Of a stretch of DNA of 64,000 nucleotides, positions 41,996-51,378 are shown piece after piece; positions within the stretch are counted from its first letter, which is position 1; each line of letters begins with the position of its first letter. The stretch spans positions 62,001 to 126,000 of the forward strand of contig NZ_CP151650.1 of NCBI RefSeq assembly GCF_038397775.1, read 5' to 3'. The stretch is from Pseudomonas sp. RC10 (lineage in GTDB: Bacteria; Pseudomonadota; Gammaproteobacteria; Pseudomonadales; Pseudomonadaceae). Below the pieces are notes generated by a model, which was not told the DNA's origin, searched no databases, and saw nothing but the letters and a program-made list of their open reading frames with translations. The position numbers and the translations under genes are program-made.

Positions 41996-42301
41996 TCAGA
42001 TGAAGCGCTGCGGCCAATCCCGCAGCCACAGCGATGTAATTAGGTCTAGCCCAGCTTCAACTGGGCGCAAGGAGCGCCGCTCAACGGCGACACGCAGACC
42101 CTGCGTCAACAGTTCGAAACCAGCGTGCATGTGGGTTGAAGTAACCATGGCCGCGTAGCTCATCACCCGGTGGTCGAACCGCGCGACGACACGGCAGTTT
42201 TCCTTCAACCAGCCAAACATGCGTTCGATGATGTCGCGCTCCCACAGAGGATTTGCGTGATGGCTGACCTCCGGTATTGCATTCCTACATCTGGCCCCCA
42301 T
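41996..42301 (-). pseudogene. IS5-family transposase remnant
   Basis: The 101-codon frame contains WERDIIERMFGWLKENCRVV and ARFDHRVMSYAAMVT, the typical C-terminal catalytic segment (with the DDE glutamate) of IS5/IS1182-type transposases. The rest of the transposase, including both aspartates, is missing. Sequence after the AAMVT point does not match the family either. It is therefore a short scar (core 42145-42255) of an insertion sequence. It abuts the RHS gene and marks one edge of the accessory segment. Confidence 0.75.
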
Positions 42302-42454
42302 CTTTCCTACAGAACTTTCTCAATCGCCCTGCAGCCCAAGTAGTACGCGGGTGATTGAGATCCACGCAAAAGCCAGAAACATATGGTCGCTGGTCAGACA
42401 CATTTGTCCTGTTCAATATGGCGCGCGTGCAATCCACAAACGGGAATTCCCAAT

Positions 42455-43309
42455 ATGCAACGTTTTCTAAGCATCGCTTTGGCGCTGGTCATCGGACTCA
42501 CCATGAGTCTGGATGCCAACGCCGCGCGTTTCGGTGGCGGCAAGAGCATGGGCTCGGCGCCAAGTCACCAAGCGCGTCAGACAGCTCCTTCTGCTCCTGC
42601 CGCTGCACCTAACGCTGCCGGTCGTCCTGCGCCTGCTGCGGGCGGTGCTTCCAAATGGCTGGGCCCTCTGGCCGGTATCGCTGCCGGTGGCCTGCTCGCC
42701 TCCATGTTCATGGGCGGCGGCTTCCAGGGCATGCAGTTCTTCGACATCCTGATTATGGCGGTCATCGCTTTCGTGATCTTCCGTTTCATCGCCGCCCGTC
42801 GACGCAAGCAGCAGCCAAACATGGCTCCGGCTGGCGCGCCGTTCCAGCGTGAAACCTTCGAACAGCAGCCTGCGCAAAACGCCAATTCGATGTTCGGCGG
42901 TTCGCCTGCCGCGTCGGCTCGCCCGGTCATCAACGCACCGGCATGGTTCAACGAAGAGCGCTTTATCGAGGCCGCGCGTAACCACTTCCAGTCGCTGCAA
43001 CAGCACTGGGATGCGAACGAGATGGACAAGATCTCCGAGTTCGTGACCCCGCAAATGCTGCAGTTCCTGAAAAAAGAACGCGCAGACCTGGGTGATGGCT
43101 TCCAGTCCACCTATATCGACAACCTGAACGTGCAACTGGAAGGTGTCGACGACCGCGCCGACAAGACCATTGCTACCTTGACCTTCAGCGGTGTGTCGAA
43201 AACGTCGCGCTTCGACCAGGGCGAAGTGTTCAGCGAAAGCTGGAACATGGAACGCGCTCCGGGCGAGAACCAGCCTTGGCTGGTGGCAGGTATTCGCCAG
43301 AACGGCTGA
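42455..43309 (+). CDS. Tim44-like domain membrane protein
   Basis: A 284-residue protein with a signal-like N-terminus (MQRFLSIALALVIGLTMSLDANA), an Ala/Pro-rich segment, a second hydrophobic helix (FFDILIMAVIAFVIFRFIA, about residues 98-116), and a C-terminal Tim44-like domain (WFNEERFIEAARNHFQSLQQHWDANEMD onward). Such proteins are widespread in proteobacteria, but their function is not settled. The ATG at 42455 was chosen because it begins a proper signal sequence; the 24 upstream codons in the same frame are not conserved-looking. A terminator follows at 43333-43366. Confidence 0.85.
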   Translation: MQRFLSIALALVIGLTMSLDANAARFGGGKSMGSAPSHQARQTAPSAPAAAPNAAGRPAPAAGGASKWLGPLAGIAAGGLLASMFMGGGFQGMQFFDILIMAVIAFVIFRFIAARRRKQQPNMAPAGAPFQRETFEQQPAQNANSMFGGSPAASARPVINAPAWFNEERFIEAARNHFQSLQQHWDANEMDKISEFVTPQMLQFLKKERADLGDGFQSTYIDNLNVQLEGVDDRADKTIATLTFSGVSKTSRFDQGEVFSESWNMERAPGENQPWLVAGIRQNG

Positions 43310-43332
43310 AACTCTTTGCCGCTTCGCTAATC

Positions 43333-43366
43333 CAAAACCCCGACTGTGTTCGGGGTTTTGTTTTTT
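43333..43366 (+). terminator. Rho-independent terminator after the Tim44-domain gene
   Basis: CAAAACCCCGA and TCGGGGTTTTG form a perfect 11-base stem around a 6-base loop, followed by six T. Confidence 0.93.
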
Positions 43367-43439
43367 GTGGGCCGCAGTTAATTTGGTGATGTCTTTGAGC
43401 TACTGTATAAACCGCGAAAACCGTTAGAGGATCCACGTC

Positions 43440-43847
43440 GTGGAAGAAGTCATCGAACAACTCCGTGAAGCCAATGAGCCGGTTCCCGTCCCGCTTGAGC
43501 TGCCGGACGAAGATCAGCTTGTCGAAATCGAAGAGCAGCTGTTCATCAACATTCCTTTCGTCTTCAAGGAATTCTTGCTGACCGTCAGCGACGTGGTGTA
43601 TGGCAGCCTGGAGCCGGTGACTGTCACCGATCCGCAATCTCATACCTACCTGCCGGACGTGGCGGCAAATGCCTGGGACATCGGTGTTCCGCGCGAGCTC
43701 ATCCCGATCTGCCAAGATGGCGAAGATTACTACTGCGTTGAAGAAGACGGCACTGTGGTGCTGTGGTCCGGCGAAGAAGAACTCGTCACCGAAGAAAGCT
43801 GGGAATCGGTTTGGCACTGGGCGCGGGACGTCTGGCTGGAAAGCTGA
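43440..43847 (+). CDS. SMI1/KNR4-like protein
   Basis: A 135-residue acidic protein of the SMI1/KNR4 (SUKH) superfamily: VEIEEQLFINIPFVFKEFLLTVSD is the typical N-terminal segment, and the WSGEEELVTEESWESVWHWARDVW tail closes the fold. It starts with GTG at 43440 after AGAGGATC. SUKH proteins often act as immunity proteins to polymorphic toxins. This one is on the opposite strand from the RHS gene, separated by the Tim44 gene, and sits in a conserved-looking neighbourhood beside a Kef-type antiporter. A housekeeping or orphan role is more likely. Confidence 0.8.
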   Translation: MEEVIEQLREANEPVPVPLELPDEDQLVEIEEQLFINIPFVFKEFLLTVSDVVYGSLEPVTVTDPQSHTYLPDVAANAWDIGVPRELIPICQDGEDYYCVEEDGTVVLWSGEEELVTEESWESVWHWARDVWLES

Positions 43848-43883
43848 GACATTTCCCACGCACGCAGGGAAGCCTTCAGCCGC

Positions 43884-45647
43884 TTAATGCTCTGAAGGCT
43901 CCTGATGATTCCCCAGTGTTTCCAGCAGCGCGATCTGCATGCGGGTGTGCACCCGGATGAACCAGCGCCACAGCACCGCCGCCACCACCGCTGCCACGAT
44001 CACGATCAGCAGCAACCATTCGTGGGTCGGCAGCATGCTCGCCGACAGCAGGGCGATCAGCAGGAAAATCACCACCAGCGACAGCAACGGGATCACCTCC
44101 GCAATCACTCGGCGTACGCGTGCGGTATGCCTGCCCGCCATCTCTGGCTTCACACTCATCTCGGCCAACAGCATCGACAGCGCTTTCAGCTTGCGATAGG
44201 CCGCGATCAGAAACGGTAGCGACAACAGTAAAGAAGCGCCCCATATCCAGGCCTTCTGCTGACCGACTTCGCTGACCCATTCGCTGAAGTAATCCCCAAT
44301 GCGCTCGGCGAAATAAGCACCGCAGAAGAAGATCGCCACCACCAGCGCCAGGTTCACCCCCACTTGCAGCAGGATCTTGCGAATCATCGAAGCCAGTAAC
44401 GCCCCCTGCCCCTGTGGCTGAATGCTGCGCAGCCACTCTCCGTACAGACCGAAAACCCGGGCCACTCGCGTAGGCATGATCCTCGCCAACGTGTGGGACA
44501 GTGGATCGGCAGCCCGAATCAGATACGGCGTGAGCAGTGTGGTGATCGCCGACACCGCCACCGCAACGGGATAGAGAAAATCGCTGGTGACCTGCAATGT
44601 CATCCCGAGCGCGGCAATGATGAAAGAAAACTCGCCAATCTGTGACAGCCCCATTCCAACACGGAGCGAGGTTTTTCCGTCGTTACCTGCGATAAACGCT
44701 CCCAGGCCGCAGGACAGCATCTTGCCCAGCACAACGGCCACGGTGATCACGGCGATGGGCCATGCGTAGGCAAGCAGGATCTGCGGGTCGATAAGCAAGC
44801 CGATGGCAACAAAGAAAATTGCGCTGAACATGTCGCGAATGGGTTCGATCAAATGCTCGATCTTCGCCAGTTGCTTCGATTCGGCCATGATCGCGCCAAT
44901 CAGAAAAGCCCCTAGCACCATGCTGTACTCGAGTTTGACCACCAGCAGACAGAAGCCGAAACACAGGCCCAGGACCGTGACCAGTAGCATCTCGTTGCTT
45001 TCGAATTTCGCGACGTAGGCCAGCAAACGCGGCACCAGCAGAATCCCGATCACCAGCGCGACGATCATGAACAACGAAAGCTTGCCGACGGTGGAGAACA
45101 CTTCACCGGAACTCACCGAGCCGCTGACCGCAATGCCCGACAACAGCGCGATGATGCCGATGCCGAGGATGTCTTCCACGATCAGCACGCCAAAGATCAG
45201 TTGGGCGAAACGCTGGTTTTTCATTTTCAGGTCGTTGAGCGCCTTAACGATGATCGTGGTCGAGGAGATGGCCAAAATCGCTCCCAAGAACAGCGAATCC
45301 ATGGTGCTCCAGCCAAAATACTGGCCGATTTCATAGCCGATCCAGATCATCAGCATGATTTCGAGGAAGGCGGCGACGAACGCCGTAGCGCCGACCTTGA
45401 ACAATTTGCGCAGACTGAATTCCAGTCCCAGACAGAACATGAGGAAGATCACGCCCAGTTCAGCAAGAATCTTGATGGTGTCTTCGTCGTGGATCAGGCC
45501 GAATGGCGGAGTGTGCGGCCCGATGATGAACCCGGCGACGATATAGCCGAGGACGACCGGTTGTTTGAGTCGATGGAAGAGAACGGTGACCACGCCAGCC
45601 ACCAGCATGATGACTGCCAGGTCCTGAATGAAACTGATGGCATGCAT
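43884..45647 (-). CDS. CPA2-family cation:proton antiporter (KefB/YbaL-like, no RCK domain)
   Basis: A 587-residue membrane protein. The first about 390 residues are a Na/H-exchanger domain of the CPA2/Kef type (GYIVAGFIIGPHTPPFG near 34-50, then FCLGLEFSLRKL near 73-84). Where KefB, KefC and YbaL carry a cytosolic NAD-binding RCK domain, this protein has another about 200 residues with four more hydrophobic segments and a short charged tail. It therefore lacks the classic ligand-gating module. It is convergent with the SMI1/KNR4 gene and divergent from a thioesterase gene. Potassium or sodium efflux is inferred from the family only. Confidence 0.88.
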   Translation of the reverse strand: MHAISFIQDLAVIMLVAGVVTVLFHRLKQPVVLGYIVAGFIIGPHTPPFGLIHDEDTIKILAELGVIFLMFCLGLEFSLRKLFKVGATAFVAAFLEIMLMIWIGYEIGQYFGWSTMDSLFLGAILAISSTTIIVKALNDLKMKNQRFAQLIFGVLIVEDILGIGIIALLSGIAVSGSVSSGEVFSTVGKLSLFMIVALVIGILLVPRLLAYVAKFESNEMLLVTVLGLCFGFCLLVVKLEYSMVLGAFLIGAIMAESKQLAKIEHLIEPIRDMFSAIFFVAIGLLIDPQILLAYAWPIAVITVAVVLGKMLSCGLGAFIAGNDGKTSLRVGMGLSQIGEFSFIIAALGMTLQVTSDFLYPVAVAVSAITTLLTPYLIRAADPLSHTLARIMPTRVARVFGLYGEWLRSIQPQGQGALLASMIRKILLQVGVNLALVVAIFFCGAYFAERIGDYFSEWVSEVGQQKAWIWGASLLLSLPFLIAAYRKLKALSMLLAEMSVKPEMAGRHTARVRRVIAEVIPLLSLVVIFLLIALLSASMLPTHEWLLLIVIVAAVVAAVLWRWFIRVHTRMQIALLETLGNHQEPSEH

Positions 45648-45953
45648 GGCGCGGCTCCTTGTGACGACTAAAGATGCGCGTTCATGCTGAAAAGGAGACG
45701 GCTGCGGTGCGAAAGATCGCCAGCAGAGTCAGAAATTTCTGAGCGGAACGCAGGAAATACCCCATCCAAGAGTTTTCGCAGGTTAACACCGCACAAAAGC
45801 CGATGAAGCCGGTGCAATATATGGAAACAGATCGACCTCAGGCGTGACGGCAGCCCGGCTGCCAGCGTCCCGATAGTGTTGGTTTTGATAGCCGATTTTA
45901 TTTCGAGCACCCACCCGAGGTGCCAATTGACCCAACCAGACCGTGAGCACGCT

Positions 45954-46439
45954 ATGGAACCCGGAAACGCCCAGCTGTCGATGACTGTATTGATGACCCC
46001 GGACATGGCCAACTTTTCTGGCAACGTGCACGGCGGCACGCTTCTTAAATACCTCGATGAAGTCGCCTACGCGTGCGCGAGCCGTTACGCCGGTCGTTAC
46101 GTCGTGACGCTGTCGGTGGATCAGGTGATTTTCCGCGAGCCGATTCACGTCGGTGAACTGGTGACCTTCCTGGCGTCGGTGAACTACACCGGCAACACGT
46201 CCATGGAAGTCGGGATCAAGGTGGTGACGGAAAACATCCGCGAGCGCTCGGTGCGTCACACCAACAGCTGCTTTTTCACCATGGTGGCGGTGGACGACCA
46301 ACGCAAACCGGCCAGCGTTCCGCCGTTGGATCCGCAGACCAGCGAAGACAAGCGCCGCTACGTACAGGCCCAGCAGCGTCGTCAGCTGCGTCAGGAGCTG
46401 GAAAAACGGTATCGCGAAATTCGCGAAGACGGCGTGTAA
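45954..46439 (+). CDS. Acyl-CoA thioesterase, hotdog fold
   Basis: A 161-residue YciA/BACH-type thioesterase: the MTPDMANFSGNVHGGTLLKYLDEVAYACASRYAG segment contains the active-site Asn and Asp, and the YVVTLSVDQVIFREPIHVGELV strand follows. A charged helical tail (QQRRQLRQELEKRYREIRED) closes the protein. The start at 45954 (MEPGNAQLSM) was preferred over a 26-codon longer frame. It is divergent from the antiporter gene. Together with 4436-4837 it makes two thioesterases of this superfamily in the window, of different length. Confidence 0.87.
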   Translation: MEPGNAQLSMTVLMTPDMANFSGNVHGGTLLKYLDEVAYACASRYAGRYVVTLSVDQVIFREPIHVGELVTFLASVNYTGNTSMEVGIKVVTENIRERSVRHTNSCFFTMVAVDDQRKPASVPPLDPQTSEDKRRYVQAQQRRQLRQELEKRYREIREDGV

Positions 46440-46454
46440 ACGGAATAGGCAATT

Positions 46455-46589
46455 TGTAGGAACGTGGCTTGTCCCGCGATCGGCTGCGCAGCAGTCGCAG
46501 ATCGTGCGATCCCATTGTGTCTGATGGACGGCATTGATTTAGTTTGCTGGCGCTGCGCGCCAGATCGCGGGACAAGCCACGCTCCTACA
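46455..46589. repeat. Long REPIN (GTGGCTTGTCCCGCGAT family)
   Basis: TGTAGGAACGTGGCTTGTCC on the left and GGACAAGCCACGCTCCTACA on the right enclose about 90 bases. Those bases contain a second inner dyad (GATCGGCTGCGCAGCAG / CTGGCGCTGCGCGCCAG). It is longer than the other REPINs here. Confidence 0.8.
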
Positions 46590-46598
46590 GAATCAGCA

Positions 46599-47465
46599 TT
46601 ACAGCCGAACGGCCTCGAACTTCACCCTTGGGTGCGCAATGCGGTCCTGCGCCCGGATCAGCTCAAGCTCGTAACTCCCGCACGCCTGGGTCTCCAACAG
46701 CACCTCATGCACCGCCGAAGCCGCGTATTCGAAGGCGCTGCGCAGATCCTCCCCGAGCAAGACCTTCGCCAGAAACAGTCCGGACGTCAGATCACCCACG
46801 CCCACCGGCTGACGCGGAAACGCGAGCAACGGGCGTCGCAGGTGCCAGCTTTCCTGCTCGGTCACCAACAGCATTTCAAAGCTCTCGGCGGGTTTGCCGG
46901 GGTAGCTCAGATGTTTGACGACAATCGCCTTCGGTCCTCTGGCCAGCAGCGCACGGGCCATTGCCAGGCAGTCGAGCAAAGATGTCGGCTTGCGCCCTGA
47001 AAAACTGTCCAGCTCCAGCTGATTCGGGCAGAGAAAATCGGCCACGGCAGCGGCGTCTTCCAACAGAAAGTCGCTGACTTCCTGGGGCACGATGCAGCCT
47101 TTTTCCGGATGCCCCATCACCGGGTCACACAGATACAACGCACGCGGGTTGGCCCGTTTGATCTGCGCGACCGCCTGCAAAATCGCCCGCCCTTGCGCTG
47201 CGCTGCCCAGATAGCCGGACAACACCGCGTCGCAATGGCCCAGTTCTCCGATCGCCGCAATGCCCTCGACCAGTGCCGGAATCTGCTGCGGCGGCAGCAC
47301 TTCGCCGGTCCAGTGGCCGTACTGAGTGTGATTCGAGAACTGAACGGTATTCAGCGGCCAGACATTGATGCCGATACGCTGCATAGGGAACACGGCAGCG
47401 CTGTTGCCGGCGTGCCCGAAGACGACGTGGGACTGAATGGCGAGCAAATGGGGCGAACGTTTCAT
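46599..47465 (-). CDS. pdxY: Pyridoxal kinase PdxY
   Basis: Phosphorylates pyridoxal to PLP in the salvage pathway. The 288-residue protein has the ribokinase-fold features of Pdx[26 protein letters not shown] at residues 8-32, [16 protein letters not shown] near 114-129, and the [17 protein letters not shown] nucleotide/anion hole near 222-238 with its catalytic Asp. The ATG at 47465 has AGGA 7 bases upstream. It faces the thioesterase gene, with a REPIN between. Confidence 0.93.
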   Translation of the reverse strand: MKRSPHLLAIQSHVVFGHAGNSAAVFPMQRIGINVWPLNTVQFSNHTQYGHWTGEVLPPQQIPALVEGIAAIGELGHCDAVLSGYLGSAAQGRAILQAVAQIKRANPRALYLCDPVMGHPEKGCIVPQEVSDFLLEDAAAVADFLCPNQLELDSFSGRKPTSLLDCLAMARALLARGPKAIVVKHLSYPGKPAESFEMLLVTEQESWHLRRPLLAFPRQPVGVGDLTSGLFLAKVLLGEDLRSAFEYAASAVHEVLLETQACGSYELELIRAQDRIAHPRVKFEAVRL

Positions 47466-47599
47466 GACAGGTTCCTGAAGCCGGGAAAGCACAGTAGTAG
47501 CGAAGCCGGACGAAGTGAAGCGAAATTAAACGGACGCACTATGGCTGTCAGTGACCTGACGCAGTTAAGCTGGACACCTTCTGTTGGAGCTCTCTTTCC

Positions 47600-47992
47600 A
47601 TGCTGACCCTGGGCAATATTTTCGTCCTGATGCTGCTGGCGACTGCTGGCGCTTGGCTGTGGCACTCCCATGGTCTACGTGAACGGGCGCTGGAGCGTGT
47701 CAAACAGCACTGCGCCAAGCTCGACATCGAATTGCTCGACGGCAACGTGGCACTGCGCCGTATCGCGTTCAAGCGCGACAACGAAGGCCGCAAGCGCCTG
47801 GCCCGGGTGTACAACTTCGAATTCACGGTAACGGGCGAGCAACGTCACCCCGGCACGATCACGATGTTTGGCGCACACACTGCGCAGATCGAACTGGCGC
47901 CCTACCCGTTCGAAATCAAGGACCCCAAGCCCACGGCTGAGATCATCCAGCTCGCCGAATGGCGGCAGGAACACAACAAGTGGAAGCAGTAA
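47600..47992 (+). CDS. DUF3301 membrane-anchored protein
   Basis: A 130-residue protein with a single N-terminal membrane helix (LGNIFVLMLLATAGAWLWHS, residues 4-23). A charged cytoplasmic domain follows that contains the CAKLDIELLDGNVALRRIAFKRD block typical of DUF3301. The function is unknown. It is divergent from pdxY and convergent with the CobW-type gene; no operon partners are evident. Confidence 0.85.
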   Translation: MLTLGNIFVLMLLATAGAWLWHSHGLRERALERVKQHCAKLDIELLDGNVALRRIAFKRDNEGRKRLARVYNFEFTVTGEQRHPGTITMFGAHTAQIELAPYPFEIKDPKPTAEIIQLAEWRQEHNKWKQ

Positions 47993-48012
47993 GCCGCTGT
48001 GGGTAAGCAGCG

Positions 48013-48975
48013 CTAGGTCAGACAGTTCGCTAGCTGCGCCGTCAGTTGGGCCTCGGTTTGGGGCTCGTCGAAGATCAGTTCAAGCCTCGAATCCTTGCGC
48101 CATTCGCTCGGTGCCCATTCAAACTCGGCCCTCTCCAGCGCATTGCCCGAAACCCACCCCGATCCGCTGTGGATAACCAGCTTGGCACGGCGCCATTCAT
48201 GGCTTCGCAGCCACGCCCGGACTTTGGTCGCATCGAAGATACGCTCCGGGTGCCAACGCCAGCCAATGCTCCAGCCTTCAGGCTGAGCCTGACTCAGACA
48301 AATCGGCGTCATCGGGTCGACCCAAACCGCTGGCAATTGAGCAAGAGATCGGGGCGCAACGAACTTATCCACACCCTCATTGGCCTTTGCATCGATGCCG
48401 GGCAAGCGCTGCAGCGGCAGCGCGCCAGATTCAGTCCAGCACACAGCGCGTTCGGGCAGCATCGTGACGAGGGTGTCTCGGGCCGCGGCGTTCAGCCCCT
48501 CCGATTTGTTAAGCACCAACAGACCGGCGTTTCCCACAGCCTCTTGTTGAGTCGGCGGGAGGGGTTTTCCGGCTGCAAGGGCCTGAGCGTCCAGAACGAT
48601 GACGCTAGGCTGAACGGCCAACACCCCGAGCCACGGCGCCTCTCGCAATTGCTTCAACAGCTGGACGGGATGCCCAAGACCGGACGGCTCGATGAACAGT
48701 CGGTCCGGCCGAGCCTTGCGCAGCAATCGACCCAGTCCGATCTGAAACGGCGCACCGTTGACGCAGCACAGGCAACCACCAGCGACTTCACCAAGTGCGA
48801 TACCATCTTGCGCCGTGCTGAGCAGTGCCGCGTCCAGACCGATCTGGCCGAACTCGTTGATCAGAATCGCCCAGTGTTCATTCGGCGGTTTCTGTGACAG
48901 CAGGTGCTTGATCAGGCTGGTTTTGCCTGCGCCCAAAGGGCCAGCAATGACATGGGTGGGGATGTTCTGCAGCAT
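48013..48975 (-). CDS. CobW/COG0523-family GTPase
   Basis: A 320-residue P-loop GTPase of the G3E family, to which metal chaperones belong. It has Walker A GPLGAGKTS at residues 12-20, GGCLCCVNGA (the CxCC metal-binding motif) near 64-73, the LVLNKSEGL guanine-recognition segment, and a short CobW C-terminal domain. The start ATG at 48975 places the P-loop at the usual distance; a longer upstream frame is spurious. It is one of two COG0523 proteins within 3 kb (see 49537-50739). They differ in sequence, so they may serve different partner metalloproteins. Confidence 0.88.
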   Translation of the reverse strand: MLQNIPTHVIAGPLGAGKTSLIKHLLSQKPPNEHWAILINEFGQIGLDAALLSTAQDGIALGEVAGGCLCCVNGAPFQIGLGRLLRKARPDRLFIEPSGLGHPVQLLKQLREAPWLGVLAVQPSVIVLDAQALAAGKPLPPTQQEAVGNAGLLVLNKSEGLNAAARDTLVTMLPERAVCWTESGALPLQRLPGIDAKANEGVDKFVAPRSLAQLPAVWVDPMTPICLSQAQPEGWSIGWRWHPERIFDATKVRAWLRSHEWRRAKLVIHSGSGWVSGNALERAEFEWAPSEWRKDSRLELIFDEPQTEAQLTAQLANCLT

Positions 48976-49029
48976 GTCCGGCCATTCTTGAACGTCGCTC
49001 CCGAGAACGAGCGCAGACGGAGGTAATGA

Positions 49030-49401
49030 ATGCGAGCAATCTGGCTGCCCACGCGGCTGGCGTTGGTGCTGTTGGCGGTCACGTCGGGTCAGGCGTGGGC
49101 CGAATCCTGTGTAGTCCACAGCCAGGCCGAGCGGCTTGACGTGAAAGTCTGTCAGGAAAATCTCACCATTCCGCCCGATCTGTTCCATAACGGCTTCTGC
49201 AAACCGCAGTTGAAGGATCAGAAAATCGAAGTGACCTACGCCGAACAGTGCCCGAGTGGGTCATTCGGCCAGTGCAGCAACGCGCAAGTCGCCAATATGC
49301 CTTATCGGCAGAACATTCACTATTACGGCGTGGCCAGCGATGCCGCCTTCCTCAAACCGTTCTGCGAGGAGCAGAGCAAAGGGGTGTGGAAGGCGCAGTG
49401 A
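49030..49401 (+). CDS. Exported Cys-containing small protein
   Basis: A 123-residue protein with a clear signal peptide (MRAIWLPTRLALVLLAVTSGQAWA) and six cysteines in the mature part (ESCVV, VCQEN, GFCKP, EQCPS, GQCSN, PFCEE). They probably form three disulfides in the periplasm. I do not recognise a domain. It lies between the two COG0523 GTPase genes, divergent from one and convergent with the other. In Pseudomonas such a gene commonly sits in the Zn-responsive block, so a metal-related role is possible but not shown. Confidence 0.75.
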   Translation: MRAIWLPTRLALVLLAVTSGQAWAESCVVHSQAERLDVKVCQENLTIPPDLFHNGFCKPQLKDQKIEVTYAEQCPSGSFGQCSNAQVANMPYRQNIHYYGVASDAAFLKPFCEEQSKGVWKAQ

Positions 49402-49423
49402 GCTGACGGATAGCGGATCACCC

Positions 49424-49513
49424 TGTGGGAGCGAATTCATTCGCGAGGCGGTTGTACATTCGATAGATATGCATCGGATGTACTGGCCAATCGCGAATGA
49501 ATTCGCTCCTACA
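49424..49513. repeat. REPIN (GAGCGAATTC family)
   Basis: TGTGGGAGCGAATTCATTCG on the left and GAATGAATTCGCTCCTACA on the right enclose about 47 bases. It lies between two convergent genes. Confidence 0.9.
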
Positions 49514-49536
49514 GATGTTTCAGGTGTTCGGGGGCG

Positions 49537-50739
<1,203 letters not shown>

Positions 50740-50777
50740 GGAGGTCTCATCAGGTAGCAGGTTCAGGTGCTTTTTAC

Positions 50778-50790
50778 GTTATAGTATAAC
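50778..50790. promoter_or_regulatory. Zur box between zigA and the divergent exported protein gene
   Basis: GTTATA-G-TATAAC is a perfect 13-base palindrome that matches the core of the proteobacterial Zur consensus. It lies 38 bases from each of the two divergent start codons, the best position for Zur to repress both. Confidence 0.85.
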
Positions 50791-50828
50791 AATACAAACC
50801 TGCTAACACTTTTTACAAGGTCCGCTCG

Positions 50829-51221
50829 ATGGTCAGGGTTTCCAACGTGTTCGCCGGGTTTGTCGCTCTGCTGCTAGGCACACAGGTGTGGGCTGCACCT
50901 CCGTCGCCGAGGCTGGATCGGGCGTTATGTACGCGCAGCGCAACGTTGCTGGCGTGCATCGACGCCTATAACAACCAGTACAGCGTGGCGATGTCGGGCA
51001 CGACGATGTATTTGCGCGGGTACGAAAGCGTGGGCAATCGCACGTGGGCGCAAACCAACAGCCGTTATGGCTCGATGACGTTTTTCACGGGGTTGGCCTC
51101 GGATGGCGAGGCCTGGGTGGGGTACATCCAGAAAGTCGGCTGGACGACGATCAGCCGGGTGTCCAGTTCCAGCGGCAGCCGGAGCAAGATCACCTGTGAT
51201 CGCGTGATGGGCTGTCGCTGA
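50829..51221 (+). CDS. Small exported protein of unknown function, Zur-linked
   Basis: A 130-residue protein with a signal peptide (cleavage expected after WAA, about residue 23) and four cysteines (ALCTR, LACID, ITCDR, MGCR) that could pair. The mature part is Ser/Gly/Tyr-rich with no recognised domain. It begins 38 bases from the Zur palindrome, divergent from zigA. It is therefore a good candidate for an exported protein made under zinc limitation. Its function is unknown. Confidence 0.75.
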   Translation: MVRVSNVFAGFVALLLGTQVWAAPPSPRLDRALCTRSATLLACIDAYNNQYSVAMSGTTMYLRGYESVGNRTWAQTNSRYGSMTFFTGLASDGEAWVGYIQKVGWTTISRVSSSSGSRSKITCDRVMGCR

Positions 51222-51255
51222 GTGCACGCAGCCCAGCCTGACACAACGCACCCCT

Positions 51256-51344
51256 TGTGGGAGCCGGCTTGCTGGCGAAGGCGGAGTGTCAGAAACGAAT
51301 GTGCAGACTGACCCGCCACATTCGCCAGCAAGCCGGCTCCCACA
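51256..51344. repeat. REPIN (GAGCCGGCTTGCTGGCGAA family)
   Basis: TGTGGGAGCCGGCTTGCTGG on the left and CAGCAAGCCGGCTCCCACA on the right enclose about 50 bases. This family recurs at 55059-55147. Confidence 0.9.
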
Positions 51345-51378
51345 GAGGTCGCGCCTCACTCAAGACAGATGCACGGCG

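Noticed and set aside
43440..43847. SMI1/KNR4 protein as immunity protein for the RHS toxin
   Set aside because: It is on the opposite strand, behind the transposase scar and the Tim44 gene, and more than 1.4 kb from the start of the toxin gene. Immunity genes lie directly after the toxin tip.
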